From the NCBI RefSeq assembly GCF_003938655.1, contig NZ_RJJT01000008.1, positions 1-64,000 on the forward strand: a stretch of DNA of 64,000 nt. Direction: 5' to 3'. The position numbers and the translations under genes are program-made. The notes under the pieces were generated by a model. The model searched no databases. It was given only the letters and a program-made list of their open reading frames with translations, and was not told the origin of the DNA. Source of the DNA: Rhizobium pisi. Lineage in GTDB: Bacteria > Pseudomonadota > Alphaproteobacteria > Rhizobiales > Rhizobiaceae. Positions 55,360-64,000 of this stretch are shown here, in pieces. The first letter of the stretch is position 1, and each line of letters opens with the position of its first letter.

Positions 55360-56701
55360 TGACATGATCGGCCGAAAGACCGAGCCGGTTGAAAACGTTG
55401 CGGGTATCGACAATCAGCGAGGCGCTTTTTGCGAGCGCCGCATAATCCACGCTGTCGTGGTCGGTCGCGACCAGCACCGCATCGTAGCCGGCGACGGTCT
55501 CCGGCGTCGGCGTCACCGATCTGCGGCCCTTCAACGCCTGGTATTCGCGTGTCGGCGGGATCTCGGCGACGAAGGGATCGTGATAATCCGCGCGGCCGCC
55601 TCGTTCCTCGATGATCTCGATCAGCCGCAGCGACGGGCTCTCTCTTATATCGGCGACGTTCTTCTTGTAGGCGAGCCCAAGCACGAGCACCCTGCTGCGG
55701 CTCAGAGCCTTGCCGGCGCGGATGTCGAGCGCTTCGGCAAGTTTGCCGACGACATAGCGCGGCATCGCCGAATTGATCTCGCCCGCGAGCTCGATGAAGC
55801 GGGTGGGCAGCTCGTATTCGCGCGATTTCCAGGTGAGGTAGAAAGGATCGATCGGGATGCAGTGGCCGCCGAGGCCGGGGCCGGGATAGAAGGGCATGTA
55901 GCCGAAGGGCTTGGTCTTGGCCGCGTCGATCACTTCCCAGACGTCGATGCCCATCGCCGCATAGACTGTTTTCAGCTCGTTGACGAGGGCGATATTGACC
56001 GAACGGAAGATGTTTTCGGTAAGCTTCACCGCCTCGGCCGTCGCATTCGAGGAAACCGGAACGACCGATGACACCGCCGCGCCGTAGAAGGCCTTCATCA
56101 GCGACAGCGCCTCGGCGCCGTCGCCGGCAACGACCTTCGGGATGGTGGCGGTGTGGTAGTGCTGGTTGCCGGGATCCTCACGCTCCGGCGAGAAGCCGAC
56201 GAAGAAATCCGAGCCTGACTTCAGCCCGGTCCCTTCGAGAATGACCTTGACCACGTCATCGGTCGTGCCGGGATAGGTGGTCGATTCCAGCACGACGAGC
56301 TGGCCGGGGCGCAGATGCGCGGCGATCGAGCGCGATGTTGCCTCGACGAAGGAAAGATCGGGATCGCGATGCTTGGTGAGCGGCGTCGGCACGCAGATAA
56401 TGATGACGTCGCAATCGGCAAGGCCGGCGAAATCGGTCGTCGCCTTGAAGCGGCCGGCATCGATCTCGACGGCAAGCGCCTCGTCTCTCACCGCGTCGAT
56501 GTAGGAGCGGCGGGCATCGAGCGCCACCATCTTGCCGGGATCGATATCGAAGCCGGTGACCGCAAAGCCGCTGCGCGCCACCGCCATCGCCAGCGGCAGG
56601 CCGACATAGCCGAGCCCGATGATGCCGGCGCGCGCCGTGCGGGTTTCGATCTTCCTAGAGAGCGTATCGAAGGAGGGGCTGGCCAAGACGGGATCTTTCA
56701 A
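55349..56701 (-). CDS. UDP-sugar 6-dehydrogenase (UDP-N-acetylglucosamine/glucose type)
   Basis: 450 residues of the WbpA-like branch of nucleotide sugar dehydrogenases. NAD loop Gly-Leu-Gly-Tyr-Val-Gly-Leu-Pro-Leu-Ala near 29-38; Thr-Pro-Leu near 106; catalytic Cys in Gly-Leu-Gly-Gly-His-Cys-Ile-Pro-Ile-Asp near 266-275; C-terminal UDP-binding domain with Lys-Lys-Asn-Val-Ala-Asp-Ile-Arg-Glu-Ser. It makes a UDP-uronic acid for polysaccharide synthesis. No partner epimerase is beside it. Confidence 0.85.
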   Translation of the reverse strand: MKDPVLASPSFDTLSRKIETRTARAGIIGLGYVGLPLAMAVARSGFAVTGFDIDPGKMVALDARRSYIDAVRDEALAVEIDAGRFKATTDFAGLADCDVIIICVPTPLTKHRDPDLSFVEATSRSIAAHLRPGQLVVLESTTYPGTTDDVVKVILEGTGLKSGSDFFVGFSPEREDPGNQHYHTATIPKVVAGDGAEALSLMKAFYGAAVSSVVPVSSNATAEAVKLTENIFRSVNIALVNELKTVYAAMGIDVWEVIDAAKTKPFGYMPFYPGPGLGGHCIPIDPFYLTWKSREYELPTRFIELAGEINSAMPRYVVGKLAEALDIRAGKALSRSRVLVLGLAYKKNVADIRESPSLRLIEIIEERGGRADYHDPFVAEIPPTREYQALKGRRSVTPTPETVAGYDAVLVATDHDSVDYAALAKSASLIVDTRNVFNRLGLSADHVIKA

Positions 56702-57129
56702 ACGATGGAAATTTCAGGAAGCTGATCTAGTGCATGATCGCGACGAATTAAACCCGGGGCTCGGTTCTCTCCGTTCGGAAGAGAAGCAGGCGGCGCAGCG
56801 GCAGCCTTATGCTGTTTAGTCGGGTGTGGCGGAAATGACTCGGTGACGGCCTTCGCTGCAACTTCGGGCCACAAAAAAATTCCGATCCCATTGTTTCGCA
56901 ATTGCAGCATCCCTATTTTGATTTTTGATAATAAACCACCATGGAAGGACTGCCCGTCCGATCTCCAACCGGAGAGCTGAGGGGTGCCGCTGCCGGGCTC
57001 TCGGCAGATCGTTGACACAATAATACCGCTCGTACATCCTGATTTCCTTGTGTCCTGTGCATGAAAATGTGCCGGCGGAAGGATTTTTGGTTCTTGGGGA
57101 TGGCGTGCTTTATGAGGATCATACCGAGA
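56702..57129. other. Divergent intergenic region with a possible promoter
   Basis: 428 bp between the UDP-sugar dehydrogenase and the cyclase gene, with no supported reading frame. It is AT-richer than the flanks around 56.88-56.95 kb. TTGACA at 57012-57017 is a good -35 match about 110 bp upstream of the cyclase, but no convincing -10 follows at normal spacing. Confidence 0.35.
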
Positions 57130-58473
57130 ATGAGCACGATCGAATCCAGCGTGTCCTCTATCCTTTTGGACCGGGTCGCCGAATGGCTGACGAACTCTTC
57201 GCTGGCAGGTGACGATCTTGAAAACATCGTGCGCGGCTTCTGCGAAAGAATTGCTGCAGCAGGCCTGCCGATCGCGCGCGTGCATCTTAGTTTTTCGATG
57301 CTGCATCCGCTCTATGATGCGCTCAGCTTCACCTGGCGGCGCGCCAGCGGCGTCACCATCGAAGGCTTTCGCATGCCCGCCGGACAAAAGCCGGATCGCT
57401 TCCTGCAGAGCCCTTATTATTACCTGCTCGACAACAACCTGCAGCACATCCGCCGCCGGCTGATGCAGGAAGGGCCGAATGAATTCCCGATTTTCGAGGA
57501 CCTGCGCAAGGACAGCATCACCGATTACCTCGCTTTCGTTCAGCCCTTCGGCGACGGTTCGGTGCAGGGCATGATGGGCTCCTGGTCGACGGACCATCAC
57601 AACGGCTTTTCCGATGACATGATCGATGCGCTGCTCAGGATGCAGGACCATCTGGCGGTCGCCGCCAAGATGGCGGTGCTCGGCAAGCTCGCCAACAACA
57701 TGCTGACCACCTATCTCGGCGGCGATGCCGGCAAGCGGGTCTTGAACGGCCAGATCCGCCGCGGCGACGGCGAAACGATCCGCGCGGCGCTCGTCATGGG
57801 CGACATGCGCGAATCCACGATGTATGCCGAAAAGGAAGGCCGCCAGGCCTATATCGACACGCTGAACGAGTTTTTTGACGCGATCGCCGCCCCTTTCAAC
57901 CGCAATGGCGGCGAAATCCTGAGCTTTCTCGGCGACGGCTTCCTCGCCGTCTATCCCTGCGGGCGCCATAAGGACCCCTCGAAAATCGCCTGCGAAGCCG
58001 CTCTTTCGGCGGTCCATCAGGCGCAAGCGCGTGTTGCCGAGCTCAACAACGACCGGGAGCAGAAGCGCCTCAGCAAGATCGGCTACGGCATCGGCTTGCA
58101 TGTCGGCAACGTCATGTTCGGCAATGTGGGCCTCAAGGACCGCCTGACCTTCTCCGCCTTCGGATCGGCGGTCAACGAGGTGCAGCGACTGCAGATCCTC
58201 ACCAAGAAATACGGTCGCGAGGTCGTCGCCAGCCAGGCCTTCGCCGGTTATTGCGGCGGCGAATGGACGAGGCTCGGCGAGGAGAAGCTGCGCGGCATCC
58301 GCCAGAAGGTGACGGTGCTGCAGCCCCGCGCGCCAACGCCTGAGATCCATGTCGACGAAAGCTTCCGCGACGCCGCGCAGAACGGGATCTCCGAGGCCGA
58401 GCAGGTCATTCTCCTGCATCGCGACGCCAAGAAACAGGTCAAGCAGACGAGCATGGAGAAATTCATCCAGTAA
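57130..58473 (+). CDS. Soluble class III adenylate/guanylate cyclase
   Basis: 447 residues: an N-terminal sensor-like domain at about 25-185 (Val-His-Leu-Ser-Phe-Ser-Met-Leu-His-Pro-Leu-Tyr motif shared by several rhizobial Cya proteins) and a cyclase domain at about 215-400 with metal Asp225 and Asp269 (Leu-Gly-Asp-Gly). The usual Asn-x-Ala-x-Arg becomes Asn-Glu-Val-Gln-Arg, keeping Asn and Arg. ATG 57130 has GAGG 12 nt upstream; an upstream ATG at 57061 would add 23 residues unlike the family. Confidence 0.8.
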   Translation: MSTIESSVSSILLDRVAEWLTNSSLAGDDLENIVRGFCERIAAAGLPIARVHLSFSMLHPLYDALSFTWRRASGVTIEGFRMPAGQKPDRFLQSPYYYLLDNNLQHIRRRLMQEGPNEFPIFEDLRKDSITDYLAFVQPFGDGSVQGMMGSWSTDHHNGFSDDMIDALLRMQDHLAVAAKMAVLGKLANNMLTTYLGGDAGKRVLNGQIRRGDGETIRAALVMGDMRESTMYAEKEGRQAYIDTLNEFFDAIAAPFNRNGGEILSFLGDGFLAVYPCGRHKDPSKIACEAALSAVHQAQARVAELNNDREQKRLSKIGYGIGLHVGNVMFGNVGLKDRLTFSAFGSAVNEVQRLQILTKKYGREVVASQAFAGYCGGEWTRLGEEKLRGIRQKVTVLQPRAPTPEIHVDESFRDAAQNGISEAEQVILLHRDAKKQVKQTSMEKFIQ

Positions 58474-58628
58474 ATCCCAAGCTTCCGCCATCCATCTGCG
58501 TGTTTCGCCCGGGAAATTTCGGGCGGGACGCGTTGATTTCCCCTGCGATTGTCATCAACTGGACACCCCGTTTGCGGTACGATAGTGTGCCTTAACGGGA
58601 ACATAGAAGACTGGGGAATTTCATTGGT

Positions 58629-60517
<1,889 letters not shown>

Positions 60518-60524
<7 letters not shown>

Positions 60525-62425
60525 CGCGTCGCATCTTCCTCGGCGGCCTCGTCGGCGCGGCGATCGCGCCCGCGGTGCTGCGGGCCGACCCACTCGGCGA
60601 ACCGGAATTCCTTAAGGAGCGGCTCGCCGCCGGCAGCCTGCCGCCGATGGCCGAGCGAATTCCCGCCCGCCCGCGCATCGTCAATCTGAAAGAGATGAGG
60701 CTCGAACCCGGCGCCTATGGCGGCACGGTGCGCACCATCATCGGCGGCCAGCGCGACATCCGTTTCATGACGATCTACGGCTATGCCCGCCTGGTCGGCT
60801 ATAACAAGCATCTGCAGTTCCAGCCGGATATCCTGGCCGATTTCCGGTCCGAGGACGACACGGTCTTCACCTTCACGCTGCGCGAGGGCCATAAATGGTC
60901 CGACGGTGAGCCGTTCACGGCCGATGATTTCCGCTATTGGTGGGAAGACGTCATCCTGAACGACAAGCTCACGCCTGGCGGCGGCGCGCTGGAGCTCCGC
61001 CCGCATGGCAACCTGCCGCGTTTCGAGATGCTCGATCCGCTGACCGTGCGCTACACCTGGGAAAAACCCAACCCGATGTTCCTGCCGACCTTGGCAGGCC
61101 CCATACCGCTCGTCATCTTCGGGCCGGCGCATTATCTCAAGCAGTTCCACAAGAAGTTCCAGCCGGACCAGGCGAAGATGGAACAGATGATGCAGGCCAA
61201 CCGCGTCAAGAAGTGGCAAGACCTGCATATCAAGATGGCGCGTTCCTACCGCCCGGAAAACCCGAACCTGCCGACGCTCGATCCCTGGCGCAATACGACG
61301 GCGCTGCCGGCCGAGCAATTCGTCTTCGATCGAAACCCGTTCTTCCATCGCGTCGACGAGACCGGCAGGCAGCTTCCCTATCTCGACCGCTTCATCCTGA
61401 ATGTCTCCTCCTCGTCGATCATCGCCGCCAAGGCGGGTGCCGGCGAAGCCGACCTGCAGGCGACCGGCATCGATTTCAACGACTACACCTTCCTGAAGGA
61501 GGCCGAGAAGCGTTTCCCCGTGAAGGTCGATCTCTGGAAGGTCGCGCGCGGCTCGCGCATCACGCTGCTGCCGAACCTCAACTGCGCCGACGAGCTGTGG
61601 CGCGGCCTCTTCCGCGATGTGCGCCTGCGCCGGGCGCTCTCCTTGGCGATCGACCGGCACGAGGTCAACATGGTTGCCTTCTACGGCCTCGGCACGCCAA
61701 GTGCTGATACCGTCCTGCCTGACAGCCCGCTGTTCAAGCAGGAATATGCCGACGCCTATGTGAAATTCGATCCCGACGAGGCCAACCGCCTGCTCGACGA
61801 GCTTGGGCTGGCCAAACGCGGCGATGACGGCATCCGGCTGCTGCCGGACGGACGACGCGCCGAGATCACCGTCGAGACCGCCGGCGAGAGCAACCTCGAT
61901 ACCGACGTGCTGGAGCTGGTGCACGACCACTGGGCCAATATCGGCCTCGCGCTCTATACCCGCACCTCGCAGCGCGACGTCTTCCGCAACCGTGCCATGA
62001 GCGGCACCATCATGATGTCGATCTGGTACGGCCTCGACAACGGCGTGCCGACAGCCGACATGTCGCCCTCCGGTCTTGCGCCGACGCTCGACGATCAGCT
62101 GCAATGGCCGCTCTGGGGCATGCACTACCTCTCCGCCGGCCAGGAAGGCACAGCACCCGACCTGCCGGAGGCGGCCGAACTGGTCGATCTGCTCGGCCAA
62201 TGGGGCTCGACCGCGAAATTCGAGGAGCGCGAGGTGATCTGGCACAAGATGCTGTCGCTCTATACGCAACAGGTCTTCTCGATCGGCCTCATCAACAGCA
62301 CGCTGCAGCCGATCCTTCGAGCCGCCAAGCTGCAGAACCTGCCTGAGAGAGCGCTCTACGGCTTCGATCCCACCTCCTATCTCGGCGTCTACATGCCGGA
62401 TACATTCTGGTACAAGGAGGCCTGA
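60518..62425 (+). CDS. Opp/Dpp-type ABC transporter substrate-binding protein
   Basis: 635 residues of SBP family 5. The N-terminus (Thr-Arg-Arg-Ile-Phe-Leu-Gly-Gly then a hydrophobic run, cleavage near Ala-Asp) looks like a Tat signal. The mature start resembles AgpA (Ala-Ala-Gly-x-Leu-Pro-Pro, then Ile-Gly-Gly), so this is a paralogous system, perhaps for an oligosaccharide or glycoside rather than a peptide. Substrate unknown. Confidence 0.8.
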
Positions 62426-62428
62426 GGC

Positions 62429-63427
62429 GTGCTCAGATACATTCTCTGGCGCATCGCCGCCATGGTCCCGACGCTCTTCGTCATTTCGGCGCTAGTGTTC
62501 ACCATCATCGAGCTGCCGCCGGGCGACTTCTTCGAGAGCCAGATCGCCGAGCTGCGCGCCTCGGGCGAGACCGCCAATCTCCAGGAAATCGAGGAGATGC
62601 GCCAGCAATACGGCTTCGACAAGCCGGAGATCGTGCGCTATTTCTACTGGGTCGGCGGCATGCTGCACGGCGATTTCGGCTATTCCTTCGAATATCAGCT
62701 GCCGGTCTCAGACGTGGTCGGCGACCGCCTGTGGCTGACGATCCTCGTCTCCTTCACGACGATCCTGCTGACCTGGTTGATCGCCTTTCCGATCGGCATC
62801 TATTCGGCCACCCATCAATATAGCTGGGGCGACTACGGGCTGACCTTCTTCGGCCTGCTCGGCATCGCCATCCCGAACTTCATGCTGGCGCTGATCCTGA
62901 TGTATTTCGCCAATGTCTGGTTCGGGCTGTCGATCGGCCACCTGATGGACCAGCAATTTCTCAACGCGCCGATGAGCTGGGCAAAGGCGAAGTCGATCCT
63001 CGCCCACCTCTGGATCCCGGTCATCATCGTCGGCACGGCAGGGACGGCCGGCATGATCCGGCGGCTGCGCGCCAACCTGCTCGACGAGATGCAGAAGCAA
63101 TATGTCATGACCGCCCGCGCCAAGGGCATGCAGCCGCTCAAGGCGCTGATCAAATATCCGCTGCGCATGGCGCTCAACTTCTTCATCGCCGATATCGGCT
63201 CGATCCTGCCGTCGATCATCTCGGGCGCCGAGATCGTCGCGATCGTGCTGTCGCTGGAAACGACAGGACCAATGCTCATCAAAGCGCTGCAGAGCCAGGA
63301 CATGTATCTCGCCGGCTCCTTCCTGATGTTCCTGGCCTTCCTCAACGTCATCGGCGTGCTGATCTCCGATATCGCGCTCGGCTTCCTCGATCCCCGCATC
63401 CGTCTGCAAGGCAGGAGCACCAAATAA
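62429..63427 (+). CDS. Opp/Dpp-type ABC transporter permease (DppB type)
   Basis: 332 residues, starting GTG with GAGG 9 nt upstream. Six helices; EAA-like loop Thr-Ala-Arg-Ala-Lys-Gly-Met near 230. Starts 3 bp after the binding-protein stop and shares one base with the next permease. Confidence 0.85.
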   Translation: MLRYILWRIAAMVPTLFVISALVFTIIELPPGDFFESQIAELRASGETANLQEIEEMRQQYGFDKPEIVRYFYWVGGMLHGDFGYSFEYQLPVSDVVGDRLWLTILVSFTTILLTWLIAFPIGIYSATHQYSWGDYGLTFFGLLGIAIPNFMLALILMYFANVWFGLSIGHLMDQQFLNAPMSWAKAKSILAHLWIPVIIVGTAGTAGMIRRLRANLLDEMQKQYVMTARAKGMQPLKALIKYPLRMALNFFIADIGSILPSIISGAEIVAIVLSLETTGPMLIKALQSQDMYLAGSFLMFLAFLNVIGVLISDIALGFLDPRIRLQGRSTK

Positions 63428-64000
63428 TGTCGCCCCTTCCCGCACCCGGAGCACCGCTGCCGCACTACGTCTCGACCGCGCCTTTCGATCCGCACGCGAC
63501 CGAAACCATGACGGCGGCGCAATCGCGCATCCATCTCGCCTCGCAAAAGCAGCTGATGTGGTGGAAGTTCAAGCAGCACAAGCTGGCCTTGATCTCCGGC
63601 ATCTTTCTCGCCGTCACCTACCTGATGATCCTGATCGTCGAGTTCCTGGCGCCCTACGGTCTGCACACGCGCAATGTCGATTTCATCCATGCGCCGCCGC
63701 AGAGCATCCACTTCTTCGACAAGGGCAGCTTCGTCGGACCCTTCGTCTACGGCCGCAGCATGACGCTCGACATCGACACGCTGCACCGCGTCTACACCGA
63801 CAAGCCGAATGACGTGCAGCCGATCCGTTTCTTCTGCCGCGGCGATTCCTACAAGTTCTGGGGCTTTGCCGCGTCGGACTATCATCTCGTCTGCCCAGCG
63901 ATCGGCGGCCAGATGTTCCTGCTCGGCACCGACAGGCTCGGCCGCGACGTTCTCTCGCGCATCCTCTACGGCGCGCGGATTTCGCTGACGATCGGCCTGA
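63427..64000 (+). CDS. Opp/Dpp-type ABC transporter permease (DppC type), partial
   Basis: The ATG shares its first base with the upstream TAA. 191 codons are visible: a hydrophilic N-terminus, a helix near 55-75, a long periplasmic segment, then the start of the permease domain (Gly-Thr-Asp-x-Leu-Gly-Arg-Asp-Val-Leu-Ser-Arg). The gene runs off the window. The periplasmic insert is like that in AgpC. Confidence 0.82.
   Translation, partial: MSPLPAPGAPLPHYVSTAPFDPHATETMTAAQSRIHLASQKQLMWWKFKQHKLALISGIFLAVTYLMILIVEFLAPYGLHTRNVDFIHAPPQSIHFFDKGSFVGPFVYGRSMTLDIDTLHRVYTDKPNDVQPIRFFCRGDSYKFWGFAASDYHLVCPAIGGQMFLLGTDRLGRDVLSRILYGARISLTIGL

Noticed and set aside
56698..58491. 597-residue minus-strand open frame
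   Set aside because: Antisense to the soluble cyclase gene and part of the intergenic region; no domain seen.

Overview
The window reads as a Rhizobiales genome, most likely Rhizobium of the R. leguminosarum/R. etli group. It is GC-rich and densely coded. It has the Sinorhizobium-type agp alpha-galactoside locus, a PcaQ-controlled pcaDCHGB operon, a HutF-type histidine pathway, and intergenic palindromic repeats of the rhizobial RIME kind. Several genes overlap at ATGA or GTGA. No rRNA, tRNA or CRISPR array was seen. The mix of catabolic islands, transporters and an IS remnant would suit a large plasmid, chromid or accessory region, but no replication gene is present to prove it.

Layout. 1-127: end of an IS3-family element. 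0.2-10.4 kb: alpha-galactoside locus, with a fused-ATPase Opp-type sugar importer (agpA-B-C-D), two GH4 glycosidases and a divergent AraC activator. 10.4-15.5 kb: a methyltransferase, three small ORFs including an XRE regulator, and a dimethylglycine dehydrogenase-like flavoprotein/GcvT fusion. 15.8-20.7 kb: an HlyD plus two ABC-2 permease exporter operon with no ATPase, followed by an MscS channel with a cyclic-nucleotide-binding-like domain. 20.7-23.4 kb: membrane proteins and a PAP2 phosphatase.

23.4-37.5 kb is a histidine-utilisation island. A divergent hutF / hutI-hutH-hutG-hutU-hutD set encodes the complete five-step route to glutamate plus formate. Beside it lie two HutC-type regulators and a polar amino-acid ABC importer, whose last gene is a second histidine-ammonia-lyase-like protein. 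That protein lacks the Ala-Ser-Gly tripeptide that forms the MIO cofactor. 37.6-41.2 kb holds DnaJ-domain, DUF899, hydrolase and Xre/RES toxin-antitoxin genes. 41.3-46.1 kb is the protocatechuate branch (pcaQ divergent from pcaD-C-H-G-B), followed by a short-chain dehydrogenase.

47.3-58.5 kb mixes a metallo-hydrolase, sugar and polysaccharide-related genes (deacetylase-like, glycosyltransferase, FkbM methyltransferase, UDP-sugar dehydrogenase), an N-terminally truncated DUF3095 gene, and two class III nucleotide cyclases. One cyclase carries a histidine-rich membrane domain and a 2Fe-2S ferredoxin domain. From 58.6 kb to the end is a second fused-ATPase Opp-type importer, related to the agp system, running off the window.

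Most promising leads: the MIO-less HutH paralogue coupled to an amino-acid importer; the predicted redox-sensing ferredoxin cyclase; the exporter without ATPase next to the MscS/CNB channel; and a possible small RNA with a strong terminator at about 39.07 kb.
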